56,819 nucleotides of DNA from contig JAGOME010000021.1 in the NCBI GenBank assembly GCA_017993715.1, positions 1 through 56,819 of the forward strand, read 5' to 3'. The translations under genes and the position numbers were made by a program. The first letter of the stretch is position 1. The number at the start of each line of letters is the position of its first letter. This DNA is from Phycicoccus sp. GTDB lineage: Bacteria; Actinomycetota; Actinomycetes; Actinomycetales; Dermatophilaceae. A model generated the notes under the pieces. It had not been told where the DNA came from. It made no database searches and saw only the letters and a program-made list of their open reading frames with translations. This document shows, one piece after another, positions 31,690 to 39,808 of this stretch.

Positions 31690-33609
31690 CTAGGGCGTGT
31701 GCGACTCCGACGCCCGAGTCATCTTGAGCCGATCCACCTTGGATGCCACCCGTCCCAGGAACGCCCGGGCGTCCCCTCGAGTCCGGATCGAGGCATACTC
31801 CGTGTCGACCAGGGCCCGCTCCTCCTCAGTCGTCGCGTAGCTCTCGTAGGCAGCCTTGACGGCGAGGCCGAGGAATGCCGGGAGGTTTCCTCTGTCCGAC
31901 ACCGGCATCAGGTCATCGGCTGCCTGTTCTGCCGCCGACAAGGTTGGGCGCGGGGGCGGGCGCACCGGGGACGGGAGCACCGTGGGGCAGTCAGTGCGCG
32001 GCAAGGTCAGCTTCAGCAGGCCCCTTAGGTCGTTGGCCTTGCCGTCGCGGCCGGTGAGGGGCCGCATTCCGAAGAGGCGCTCGAGGGTGGCCACCACCGA
32101 CGCGTGGTCGTAGACCGTGTGGTCGACCGTCTGCGCGGCGATGAGCGGTGAGACGACGACTGCGGGGACCCGCACCCCGTAGAGGTCGAACGGGAAGTGA
32201 GTGCGGTTGAAGTCGAATCCGCTGGCGTCGTTCGGCGGTGGGGCCGGTCGCGGCGGGACGTGGTCGTAGAAGCCACCGTGCTCGTCGTAGGTGATGACCA
32301 GCAGGCTTGTCGCCCACAGCGGGGAGTTCCGGATCGCCTCATATACCCCCTTGATCAGGCCTTCCCCGCCGTAGACATCGTCCATGGGGTGCTGGGAGGA
32401 GCCGCCGACATAGGTGTCCGCGGTGACGTCACCGTAGTTGGGCTCGATGAAGGTGTACTGATAGGGATAGGCCCTCTCGAGGTCGGAAGCGAAGTGCGAC
32501 AGAGAGTTCACGTCCAGCAGAGTGACGCCCTTGAGAGCGGTGACCTGCGGGAAGGCACCGAGCTTCGAGCCTTTGCCGGGGTCATCGCTGTAGGCGTCGG
32601 TGTCGTCGTTGTAGATGCGCCATTTCAAGTGATCCGACGACAGGAGGTGGTAGATGCTCCCATGAGGGAAGGCGAAGCCTTTGACCAACTCCCAAGCGAG
32701 GATTTCGGCCGTCGTCGGACTGTGGTCGAGTCCCGCCGATGACGCGGCGTGGACGAACATCCGATTGGGCCACGTCGGTCCCGGCATCGAACTGAACCAG
32801 TGATCGCAGACAGCGAACTCGGTTGCCAAGACATACGACGCGGGAAGCTGCGTCTTCGTCGCGAACTCGAGCATGACGTCGCCGATGTGCGCCGCATCCG
32901 GGGCGGGGAGACTTTCGTCGTCGACGGTTGCGTAGCTCGCGGCGAAGCCCTCCATGGTGATGGGCCGATATGGCCCGCCGACCGGGTAACCCGCCTGCCC
33001 CGTCAGTTGCAGCACCGTGTCGCAGAATTCATGGCCGGGATCGGACGTTAGTGAGGTGGGTGCCGGCGACGTCACTGGATACCGTTTGTCGTTGTAGGAG
33101 TTGCTTGTTCCCGCCGCGGGCACCGTCAACCCGGGGATGCCTGACGCTCCGAAGATATGGTCGAAGGACCGGTTCTCCAGCATGAGGACGAAGACGTTGG
33201 TGATCGGGGAGTAGTCGGACAGCTTGCTCATGGCGTCGGCGCAGCCCCCCGAAGCGAGGTTGATCGCGAACTGTGACGTGCTGACCTGGAGGTTCAGGCT
33301 CCGATCCACATCCCGTTGCTGCAGTTGGCATTCCTTGCGATACGGGAATGCCGCGGTGCCCCGGTTCAGGTAGATGCCCGGCGCGGAGCCATTGGAGACG
33401 ACCAGGCTGACTGTCCACCAGTCGAGGATCCCACCGGTACCGAACCCGGTCTCGAAGACGACAGTGAGGGGACCGACGACCTGCCCGGGAGAGGCCGTCC
33501 ACGTCCCCCACTGCCTCCCATTGGACTCGTTCTCGTGGATCAGCGTGACTCTCGCATCGCCATCGGACGTGTTCTTCACGTAGACGCTCGCCTGATGGGT
33601 GGTCGACAT
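31690..33609 (-). CDS. Alkaline-phosphatase-superfamily phosphoesterase (PF04185, phospholipase C/acid phosphatase-like)
   Basis: 639 residues. An N-terminal region (about 1-120) of beta-rich, Trp/Thr-rich sequence with no obvious signal peptide precedes the phosphoesterase domain: ITNVFVLMLENRSFDHIFG (metal-binding E-N-R-S-F-D-H), PGPTWPNRMFVHA and LLVITYDEHGGFYDHVPP, which supply further metal ligands. Relatives hydrolyse phospholipids or phosphate esters outside the cell. The lack of a leader is odd and suggests a cytoplasmic enzyme or an unusual export route. ATG 33609. Confidence 0.85.
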   Translation of the reverse strand: MSTTHQASVYVKNTSDGDARVTLIHENESNGRQWGTWTASPGQVVGPLTVVFETGFGTGGILDWWTVSLVVSNGSAPGIYLNRGTAAFPYRKECQLQQRDVDRSLNLQVSTSQFAINLASGGCADAMSKLSDYSPITNVFVLMLENRSFDHIFGASGIPGLTVPAAGTSNSYNDKRYPVTSPAPTSLTSDPGHEFCDTVLQLTGQAGYPVGGPYRPITMEGFAASYATVDDESLPAPDAAHIGDVMLEFATKTQLPASYVLATEFAVCDHWFSSMPGPTWPNRMFVHAASSAGLDHSPTTAEILAWELVKGFAFPHGSIYHLLSSDHLKWRIYNDDTDAYSDDPGKGSKLGAFPQVTALKGVTLLDVNSLSHFASDLERAYPYQYTFIEPNYGDVTADTYVGGSSQHPMDDVYGGEGLIKGVYEAIRNSPLWATSLLVITYDEHGGFYDHVPPRPAPPPNDASGFDFNRTHFPFDLYGVRVPAVVVSPLIAAQTVDHTVYDHASVVATLERLFGMRPLTGRDGKANDLRGLLKLTLPRTDCPTVLPSPVRPPPRPTLSAAEQAADDLMPVSDRGNLPAFLGLAVKAAYESYATTEEERALVDTEYASIRTRGDARAFLGRVASKVDRLKMTRASESHTP

Positions 33610-33818
33610 GGCGCACTCCCTGCCTCGACGCGCCTTCGTCGATCCCCGTCTTCACGGTGATGGGTACCGGCTCTGCAAGGCCCCCTGCAAGCCTCGACCG
33701 GGCACCGTTCCAGTCTCGACCGGCCAGGCCCGTCCCGCCACTCGAACCTTGAGTCTGCTAACCGACAGCGCCTGAACGGCTCCGCCGCGCGACGGCATTC
33801 CCTCGTATTCTGAGCCGA

Positions 33819-35192
33819 GTGAATGCCGGCCCGGGGACCTTGGTCCACAACGTCGGACGCCGCCGTGCCTGGGTCATCTGGGCCGTGGTGATGGCCGTCT
33901 ATGTCCTGGCCATCTTCTATCGGACCAGCCTGGGTGTCGCCGGCATCCTCGCCGCCGAGCGGTTCGGGATCAACGCCTCGCAGCTCTCGACGTTCACCGT
34001 CCTCCAACTCGCGGTGTATGCCGCCATGCAGGTGCCTGTCGGGATCCTGCTGGACCGCTACGGCTCCAAGCTGCTGATCACTGTCGGCCTCACCCTCATG
34101 ACGGCCGGCATGGGTGTGTTCGCGCTCACCGCGAGCTACGAGGGCGGCCTGATCTCGCGCGTCATCATGGGGATCGGTGACGCAATGATCTTCACCTCAC
34201 TCCTGCGCCTGGTCGCTCTCTGGTTCACCGTCCGACAGGCGCCGATGGTTACTCAACTCACCGGCGTGCTCGGGCAACTCGGCGCGGTGGCGGCCGCCTC
34301 CCCGCTCGCGCTCGCTCTGCACGATTTCGGCTGGGAGCGGACATTCGGCCTGGCGGCATTCCTCGGAGTGGTGGCGGCGGTCCCGATGCTCGTCTTCGTC
34401 AAGGACAGCCCCTACTCCGGCCAACCGGTCGAGAAGATCAAGATGCGTGCGCTCGCCACCACCATGCGGGAGGTATGGGGCAATCCCGGGACCCGGATCG
34501 GGCTTTACGCCCACTTCACCTCGCAGTTCGCCGCAACGGTGTTCTCCCTGCTCTGGGGATACCCGTTCCTCGTTCTCGGACAGGGACTCTCCCCGTCGAC
34601 AGCAGCCAACCTGCTCATCCTCATGACCGTCACAGCCATGCTGTCGGGGCCGCTGATCGGCCGGTTCACGGCCCGCCATCCGTGGGACCGCTCGACCCTC
34701 GTGCTCACCATCGTCATCGCCATCATGGCCGTCTGGGCGGTGCTGCTGTTGTGGCCAGGGCCGGCACCGTTATGGCTGCTCGTCGTCGTTCTCATCATCA
34801 CGGCGATCGGCGGCCCCGGATCGATGGTGGGCTTTGACCTGGCTCGCACCTTCCATCCTCCTGAGCTGCTGTCCCGGGCCAGCGGGGTGGTCAATGTCGG
34901 TGGCTTCGTCGCCGCCCTGCTCACGATGGGCGCCGTCGGGATGATCCTGGACCAGCTCGCGCCAGGGGGCCCGTCAACGTACACGCTGGGGGACTTCCGG
35001 ATCGCGCTGTCAGTGCAGTTCTTGGTATGGGCGTTCGGGCTGGTCCAGATCTGGCGCTATCGACGACGGGGCCGTCGCCTCCTCCAGGGCACCCCCGGCG
35101 CCGTCGAGGCGCTGCGCGGCGGCAGCGCTCTAGTCCCTGGCTTGTCGCAGCCGGTCGGGGACAAGCAGGCCGAGCCCGATTCCTCGACCTGA
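33819..35192 (+). CDS. MFS transporter
   Basis: 457 residues with 12 predicted helices. VIWAVVMAVYVLAIFYRTSLGVAG is helix 1; the helix 2-3 loop motif is VPVGILLDRYGSKLLITVG, and GPLIGRFTARHPWDRSTLV is its second-half counterpart. The C-terminus is basic. The substrate is unknown. GTG 33819 is 7 bases after TATTCT, so the message is probably leaderless. It is divergent from the phosphoesterase gene, with an octamer GAATGCCG covering codons 1-4 and another in the promoter spacer. Confidence 0.85.
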   Translation: MNAGPGTLVHNVGRRRAWVIWAVVMAVYVLAIFYRTSLGVAGILAAERFGINASQLSTFTVLQLAVYAAMQVPVGILLDRYGSKLLITVGLTLMTAGMGVFALTASYEGGLISRVIMGIGDAMIFTSLLRLVALWFTVRQAPMVTQLTGVLGQLGAVAAASPLALALHDFGWERTFGLAAFLGVVAAVPMLVFVKDSPYSGQPVEKIKMRALATTMREVWGNPGTRIGLYAHFTSQFAATVFSLLWGYPFLVLGQGLSPSTAANLLILMTVTAMLSGPLIGRFTARHPWDRSTLVLTIVIAIMAVWAVLLLWPGPAPLWLLVVVLIITAIGGPGSMVGFDLARTFHPPELLSRASGVVNVGGFVAALLTMGAVGMILDQLAPGGPSTYTLGDFRIALSVQFLVWAFGLVQIWRYRRRGRRLLQGTPGAVEALRGGSALVPGLSQPVGDKQAEPDSST

Positions 35193-35586
35193 TCCCTCAG
35201 GCCTGGATCCGCGTCGGAGCACAAGCTCTCGTGGGTGATCTGACTGGGGCCAGGACCCCACCCAGGTCACCCGCGAGATCCACCCCAGGTCGGCGCTTGG
35301 CGAGGCGGCCCGCGACGTCGGGTTCGCCTGGGGGGCCACAGGTGGCACACCCCCTCTTGGGACGTCCGGATGCACCAGGAGCCAGGCAAGGCTGGGGACG
35401 GTGGCACGTCAGCGGGTGCATCCGGACGTCCCCGCACCCACCTCCAGGGATCGCTGGCGGAGCCCTCAAGAAACGAGCCGGGCGTTCGCCCAGCGGTTCT
35501 CCCTGCGGTCGCCCTCGATAGGGCTGGGCTCCCTAGCCTCGGCATCGTCCCAACTGGGACGACTCCAAGGGAGAGAAACCCTTCGC
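35193..35586. other. Gene-free stretch of 394 bases with an 18-bp inverted repeat
   Basis: No protein-like frame is seen. The main structure is an inverted repeat: 35359-35376 (GGGACGTCCGGATGCACC) and 35415-35432 are exact reverse complements around a 38-base centre. It could be a terminator for the MFS gene, a mobile-element end or part of the leader of the exported-protein gene that follows. GGGAGAGAAACC just before 35587 is a plausible ribosome-binding region. Confidence 0.5.
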
Positions 35587-35867
35587 ATGTCTCGTAAGAC
35601 ACGACGCCTGGCCGCCGTGGCCGTGGTGGCCGCCGGCGCCCTCACCGTCACCGGCGCCGCAGTTGCCGCACCACGGGCGACCGCACGATCGTCGTGGGCC
35701 TGAGCGATGACGGCACGCAGAACGTCGATGCCAACCGCGACGCCGTGCTCGCGCTGCGCGAGACACCGGCGCAGGAGCGGTTCGTCAGTACGGTGGCGGA
35801 TGGGGTTCGTTCCTCGCGGGACTTCGACAAGGGTGAGATCATCCTGAGCTCGGCCTGCGAGCCCTGA
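35587..35867 (+). pseudogene. Frameshifted exported protein
   Basis: ATG 35587 starts a clear signal peptide (MSRKTRRLAAVAVVAAGALT, then VTGAAVAAPRA) but the frame stops at TGA 35701-35703. Near 35680 the sequence continues sensibly in another frame: TIVVGLSDDGTQNVDANRDA, ETPAQERFVSTVADGVRSSR, DFDKGEIILSSACEP, ending at 35867. One indel therefore separates signal and mature parts. The family was not recognised. It may be a real pseudogene or a sequencing error. Confidence 0.6.
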
Positions 35868-35909
35868 GCCCCTGAGCCCCTGAGCCCCTGAGCCCCTGAG
35901 CCCCTGAGC
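35864..35909 (+). repeat. 8-bp tandem repeat (CTGAGCCC, about 5.5 units)
   Basis: TGAG recurs at 35865, 35873, 35881, 35889, 35897 and 35905 with strict 8-base spacing. The array starts at the stop codon of the frameshifted exported gene; an 8-base unit is prone to slippage and changes frame. Confidence 0.85.
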
Positions 35910-35948
35910 ATCGCGTCGCCGCGGCGTGCACGGTGGCCTACCAATTGG

Positions 35949-35996
35949 GTTACCCCTCAGTAGAGGGGGCCTGGACCCCGTCTACTAATGGGTAAC
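35949..35996. terminator. Long imperfect hairpin upstream of the macro-domain gene
   Basis: Outer arms GTTACCC (35949-35955) and GGGTAAC (35990-35996) enclose AGTAGA-G-GGGG and CCCC-G-TCTACT (35959-35969, 35976-35986). It probably ends transcription from the exported-protein region, or shapes the leader of the gene at 36097. Confidence 0.5.
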
Positions 35997-36096
35997 TCGA
36001 TCGGTAGGCGCCAAGATGGCGCCAGCGCGGAGCCCATCGCCTCCGAGCGACCAGCCACAATGCCGGCGGTACAAGGCACGGGGCAGGATCGCAGGC

Positions 36097-36621
36097 ATGA
36101 CCCGGATCGAAGCCATCCTCGGCGACCTGACGACACAGCAGGTCGACGCCATCGTCAATGCCGCCAACAGCACCCTGCTCGGCGGCGGTGGCGTGGACGG
36201 CGCGATCCATGCCGCGGCCGGCCCGCAGCTCCTCGAGGAATGCCTCCGCCTGCGCCGCACGACCCACCGTGACGGACTGCCTGTCGGCGAGGCTGTCGCC
36301 ACCGGCGCCGGGGATCTGCCGGCTCGCTGGGTCATCCACACTGTCGGCCCTAACCGCAACCGTGGACAGAGCGATCCGTCCCAGCTCGCCTCCTGCTTCG
36401 CAAGCAGTTTGAATGTCGCCCGCTCCCTGGGCGCCCACAGCGTCGCCTTCCCGGCGGTGAGCGCCGGTGCCTACGGCTGGGCCGCCGAGGACGCCGCCCA
36501 GGTGGCGGTCGGCGCTGTACGGGCCGCCACGAGCCCGACCGACCCGATCATGCTGGTCCGGTTCGTGCTGTCCTCACCCCGGCTGCTCACGGCATTCGAC
36601 GAGGCCCTCACATCGACCTAA
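36097..36621 (+). CDS. Macro-domain protein (O-acetyl-ADP-ribose deacetylase-like)
   Basis: 174 residues, a stand-alone macro domain. MTRIEAILGDLTTQQVDAIVNAANSTLLGGGGVDGAIHAAAG is the ADP-ribose-binding core with the N-A-A-N and G-G-G-G-V-D-x-A-I motifs; GEAVATGAGDLPARWVIHTVGP and VAFPAVSAGAYGWAAEDAAQVAV complete the fold. It should bind ADP-ribose and hydrolyse O-acetyl-ADP-ribose or ADP-ribosyl esters. ATG 36097 is chosen because the family begins at M-x-x-I-x-x-I-x-G-D-I/L. It stands alone, convergent with the NlpC/P60 gene. Confidence 0.92.
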   Translation: MTRIEAILGDLTTQQVDAIVNAANSTLLGGGGVDGAIHAAAGPQLLEECLRLRRTTHRDGLPVGEAVATGAGDLPARWVIHTVGPNRNRGQSDPSQLASCFASSLNVARSLGAHSVAFPAVSAGAYGWAAEDAAQVAVGAVRAATSPTDPIMLVRFVLSSPRLLTAFDEALTST

Positions 36622-36628
36622 CAGCCAT

Positions 36629-36690
36629 GTCGAGATGACTCGACACGCCGACGATGATCGACAACGGCCAGCGTGTCGCGTCATCTCGAC
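36629..36690. terminator. Inverted repeat after the macro-domain gene
   Basis: GTCGAGATGACTCGACACG (36629-36647) and its reverse complement with one mismatch (36672-36690) enclose a 24-base centre. Its place between two convergent stops suggests bidirectional termination. Confidence 0.6.
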
Positions 36691-36730
36691 GGGGCGCAAC
36701 GCGCCTCGCCCGCCCTGAAACGCACGAGCT

Positions 36731-36756
36731 CCCCCACGGCCAGCTGGCCGCGGGGG
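36731..36756 (-). terminator. Terminator hairpin of the NlpC/P60 gene
   Basis: CCCCC-A-CGGCCA-GC-TGGCCG-C-GGGGG, an 11-bp stem with one mismatch, 15 bases after the minus-strand stop at 36772. Such strong GC hairpins without a T-tract are common actinobacterial terminators. Confidence 0.7.
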
Positions 36757-36771
36757 ATCTCGGTGGACCGA

Positions 36772-37548
36772 TCAGAAGCGGCCGTAGCTGACGTCGGTGG
36801 TCCAGACGTCGCGCACGCCGATCTGCGTGCCCGTCTTGAGGGCGTCGATCATCTGGTTGTTCCCGATGTAGATGCCCACGTGGTAGGCCGGGTAGCCGAA
36901 GAAGATCAGGTCACCCGGCTGAGGGTTGGAGACCGGAGTCGCCGCGGCCTGCTGGGCGGAGGAGGTGCGGGGGATGCTGATGCCCGCCTGGGCGTAGACG
37001 TAGGAGGTGAACCCCGAGCAGTCGAAGCCCGCCGGAGTGCTGCCGCCGTAGACGTACCAGATGCCGGTCAGCGAGGCGGCGATGCCGACGATCCCGCTGT
37101 TGGCCGGGATGTTGACCGTCGCCGTGGGGGTCGGCGCAGCGCCACCAGCCACGGAGGCCGCCTGGGCCTGCGCGACCGCGACAACGGGCTCGGGCTCCGG
37201 GATGGCCTCAGCAGTGACGCCGGAGACCGTGGCCTCCGCGTCGGCCGGGGCGGCCAGGGCCGGAGCGGCGATGGCGGGAGCCTCAGCGGCGACAACGCCG
37301 GCGGCAGAGCGCTCGGCGGGCGACTTTTCGAGAGTCAAGGTCGCGGTCGACGGGCCCGTGCTGTCGGGAGTGGCGGGTGCGGCCTGAGCCGGCAGGGCGA
37401 AGGCGGCAACCAGGCCACCGGAAGCGGCCAGCACGGCCGAAGCCTTGACGCCCGTGTCGCCGGCACGAGCCATGATGCCCTTGATCTCGGTCAGGGGGTT
37501 GTGGCGGCCGGACGAGCGATGACGGCCTGCATCAACGATCTGAGTCAC
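36772..37548 (-). CDS. NlpC/P60 (C40) cell-wall hydrolase under a c-di-AMP riboswitch
   Basis: 258 residues. An N-terminal hydrophobic/secretory stretch (ASAVLAASGGLVAAFALPAQA) is followed by a low-complexity Ala/Pro linker and a C-terminal catalytic domain: GIWYVYGGSTPAGFDCSGFTSYVY holds the catalytic Cys, AYHVGIYIGNNQMIDAL the His. It should cut gamma-D-Glu-mDAP bonds in peptidoglycan outside the cell. GTG 37548 is preceded by GAGAGG at 6 bases, just after the riboswitch. Expression should respond to c-di-AMP, as is known for related genes in Actinobacteria. Confidence 0.92.
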   Translation of the reverse strand: MTQIVDAGRHRSSGRHNPLTEIKGIMARAGDTGVKASAVLAASGGLVAAFALPAQAAPATPDSTGPSTATLTLEKSPAERSAAGVVAAEAPAIAAPALAAPADAEATVSGVTAEAIPEPEPVVAVAQAQAASVAGGAAPTPTATVNIPANSGIVGIAASLTGIWYVYGGSTPAGFDCSGFTSYVYAQAGISIPRTSSAQQAAATPVSNPQPGDLIFFGYPAYHVGIYIGNNQMIDALKTGTQIGVRDVWTTDVSYGRF

Positions 37549-37559
37549 AGTGAACCTCT

Positions 37560-37745
37560 CGTCGCCTACGAGGTGAGCTGTCGGGTTCGGGCGAGAGGTT
37601 CGCCCGGCCGGCGGCTAATGCCACTCGGCTTCACCCCAAGGGCCGTCTCACGACGACCCGGAAGTGGGTCCCCCGCTCCTGCCAGGCGGTGGTGCGGATG
37701 ACTCGACGGCGGTGGCAGGACTCGGCGTCCGCCGTGAGAACTCGG
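37560..37745 (-). ncRNA. ydaO-type c-di-AMP riboswitch
   Basis: Read on the minus strand, the leader contains in order GGAGCGGGGGACCCA (37665-37680), TTGGGGTGAAGCCG (about 37626-37639), and CCCGACAGCTCACCTCG followed by TAGGCG (37563-37585). These are the conserved blocks of the ydaO/yuaA riboswitch (GCGGGGGACCCA, GGGGTGAA, CCGaCAGCTaACCTCGTAaGCG). The aptamer ends 12-15 bases before the start codon of the cell-wall hydrolase. Ends are approximate. c-di-AMP normally switches such genes off. Confidence 0.9.
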
Positions 37746-37787
37746 TCGAGGGGACCGGGTCATCGACAACCGTACACACCCCTTGCC

Positions 37788-37809
37788 GGAAAGTCACATT
37801 TCGATCACG
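37788..37809 (-). promoter_or_regulatory. Shared element with AAGTCACATT upstream of the NlpC/P60 gene
   Basis: The bases GGAAAGTCACATTTCGATCACG closely match those upstream of the other hydrolase gene at 38953-38975 (GAAAAGTCACATTCGGATAACG region). On the minus strand both read AATGTGACTTT. Shared position upstream of two wall-hydrolase genes suggests a common activator site, for example MtrA-like or CRP-like; the regulator is not identified. Confidence 0.5.
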
Positions 37810-38121
37810 AGGGAGTCAGAACGTTTCCACAGTGCAGACACCAAAGGCTCAGTTTGGCCTCAGATTCGCCGGGATTTCGTGCTTGACCATGGCCCTCACG
37901 TCGACATTCTCGGAGGCCTAGAGGGTGTGATGTGACTCTCCCGGAGCGGGGCGCACATCAACCGAGAAGGCACCCAAGCGCCGCAACATCCGGGGCTGGC
38001 GGCCGTCGCCACGGCATGGCGCGGGCCATCACTCGGCATTCGGGGCCTGGCATGGACAGGCCGAGCCCTGCGGCGTCCCGCAGCCTCGGCGGGCCGGGAG
38101 AGGCCCAGCCGGCTCAGAAAC

Positions 38122-38898
38122 TCAGTAGACCGAGACGTGGACGTGGTCGTAGTGGTTCTCGGTGATCGACCCACGGTCGGCCATCCACTGCCAGCCGCCC
38201 CCTGGGAACCAAATGCGCTGCTGCCAGATGAGGTAGTTGATGTTCAACTCGGCCGCGTGGGCCTGCAGGAACGCGGCAACGGCATCGCCGGTTGCTGAGT
38301 CGACCATGACGTCAACCGCCCTACCGGCGCCGTGGTCGCCAGTGTCACCGGCGCGGTATCCGCCCATGGTCAACTGGCCGAACTGCGCGACGATGGCCGA
38401 GTAGACGCCCTGGGCGTTGTAGCCCAGGCCCAGGGCCGCACCGGCACCGGCGTAGGAGGAGGTGTCCAAACCGGCCGTGGCCGTCACGCCGGCGATCGCG
38501 ACCGGGGTCGCGGCGACTTCGACAGGCTTGGCCTCGGCGGTGATCCCGGACACGGCCTGACCATCGGTCGCCAAGGGCGCCACCGGGGCGCTCACGGCGA
38601 CGTCGGTGGTCGGGGTCACGAGGCCATCGACGCCCAAGGGCTGCCGCTCGGTCGTCCGGGACGCCACCTGACTGCCGGCGTCACGCGGAATGGCGAAGGC
38701 GACATTGGGAGCGGCCTGGGTCGTGATGCCGGTGTCCTCGATCGCTGGGACCGCGACCGAAGCCGCGACCGCGGCGACGAGACCGCCGCCAGCAGCCAGT
38801 TTGATGACACCGCTTTGGCTCAGCGTGACGGCCAGCTCGCCGCGCAAGGAGCGCCGAGCGCCGCCATGACGGCCTTTTGCATGGGTGCGTGGAGGCAC
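38122..38898 (-). CDS. M15-like peptidoglycan peptidase domain protein, exported
   Basis: 258 residues. A basic start (MPPRTHAKGRHGGARRSLRG) and a hydrophobic export segment (IKLAAGGGLVAAVAASVAVPA) precede an Ala/Thr-rich linker and a C-terminal domain: GLGYNAQGVYSAIVAQFG, then GDTGDHGAGRAVDVMV (H-x-x-G-x-A-x-D, zinc ligands as in M15/VanY-type peptidases) and ENHYDHVHVSVY (third zinc His). It should process peptidoglycan in the wall. It may share a regulator with the NlpC gene because both promoters carry the same element. Confidence 0.8.
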   Translation of the reverse strand: MPPRTHAKGRHGGARRSLRGELAVTLSQSGVIKLAAGGGLVAAVAASVAVPAIEDTGITTQAAPNVAFAIPRDAGSQVASRTTERQPLGVDGLVTPTTDVAVSAPVAPLATDGQAVSGITAEAKPVEVAATPVAIAGVTATAGLDTSSYAGAGAALGLGYNAQGVYSAIVAQFGQLTMGGYRAGDTGDHGAGRAVDVMVDSATGDAVAAFLQAHAAELNINYLIWQQRIWFPGGGWQWMADRGSITENHYDHVHVSVY

Positions 38899-38952
38899 GA
38901 AGAAACCTAACGTCGCGTATAGAGGCTGGGCCCACCGTAAGGGAGGCGGACC

Positions 38953-38975
38953 CGAAAAGTCACATTCGGATAACG
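38953..38975 (-). promoter_or_regulatory. Shared AAGTCACATT element upstream of the M15-like gene
   Basis: It matches the element at 37788-37809 (see there) and lies about 55-77 bases upstream of the gene starting at 38898, within its promoter region. The 198-base gap to the IdeR gene holds no other gene. Confidence 0.5.
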
Positions 38976-39096
38976 CTGAGACCCTCAGGTCGCCATGTGC
39001 TCGTCACATTTTCGCCACCGCACGGCCAACGCATCGTCAGGACACGCCGCATGCTGGTCGTCAGTACGCCACCCGGCAGTGCGGCGACCTCGGCCC

Positions 39097-39798
39097 TCAC
39101 GTCCGGTCGTCAACGAAGACGTGCGCGGCGATGCTCGTGGGGAGCGAGACACCAGTGGATTCCGTTGCCCCGGAACGGAAAACGATGATCCGGTCATCTT
39201 CGGACCGGACTTGGGCCAGCTGCCCGGGGAGCAGCCCGGCGGCCGTGAGGAGCGCCAGCGCCTCGTGGTCGGCCTGCAGCGGCTCACCGATCCGGCGCAC
39301 GACAACCTCCGACTGCTCAAGGCCGGCGACGAGCGGCAATGTGGTCATCCCTGTGAGGAAGTCCACGGTCTCGCCGTCGGCGCCGAGCTCGTCAAGTCCG
39401 GGGATCGGATTGCCATAGGGCGACTGCTCGGGGCTCTCCAGGAGAGCGAGGATCTTGCGCTCGACCCGCTCGGACATCACATGCTCCCAGCGGCATGCCT
39501 CGTCGTGGACGTATTCCCACTCCAGGCCGATGACGTCGGCGAGCAGCCGCTCCGCGAGGCGGTGCTTGCGCATGACCCGCGTGGCGAGCTGGCGACCCTG
39601 CGCGGACAGCTCTAGGTGGCGATCCCCGGCGACCCGCACCAGCCCGTCGCGCTCCATCCGGGCCACGGTCTGCGAAACCGTCGGACCGGAGTGGCCCAGC
39701 CGCTCGGCAATCCGCGCGCGCAGAGGCGTGATCCCCTCCTCTTCGAGCTCGAAGATGGTCCGGAGGTACATCTCCGTGGTGTCGATGAGATCGGTCAC
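39097..39798 (-). CDS. ideR: Iron-dependent repressor IdeR/DtxR
   Basis: 233 residues. N-terminal winged helix (TDLIDTTEMYLRTIFELEEEGITPLRARIAERLGHSGPTVSQTVARMERDGLVRV) with Met ligand; dimer/metal domain EYVHDEACRWEHVMSERVERKI, containing the Cys-x-x-Glu-His metal ligands; C-terminal SH3-like domain. These three domains are those of DtxR/IdeR rather than MntR. It represses iron-uptake genes when Fe(II) is bound. GTG 39798 is 7 bases after TAGGCT, so the message is probably leaderless. An in-frame upstream extension exists but carries no family similarity. Confidence 0.92.
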   Translation of the reverse strand: MTDLIDTTEMYLRTIFELEEEGITPLRARIAERLGHSGPTVSQTVARMERDGLVRVAGDRHLELSAQGRQLATRVMRKHRLAERLLADVIGLEWEYVHDEACRWEHVMSERVERKILALLESPEQSPYGNPIPGLDELGADGETVDFLTGMTTLPLVAGLEQSEVVVRRIGEPLQADHEALALLTAAGLLPGQLAQVRSEDDRIIVFRSGATESTGVSLPTSIAAHVFVDDRT

Positions 39799-39808
39799 AT
39801 CGCCCAGC

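Noticed and set aside
35864-35909. 8-bp repeat as a proven phase-variation switch
   Set aside because: The repeat follows the signal-mature junction and supplies the stop; without strain comparison there is no evidence of switching, so it is kept only as a low-level finding.
38899-39096. A second c-di-AMP riboswitch ahead of the M15-like gene
   Set aside because: None of the ydaO conserved blocks are present there; only the shared AAGTCACATT promoter element is seen.
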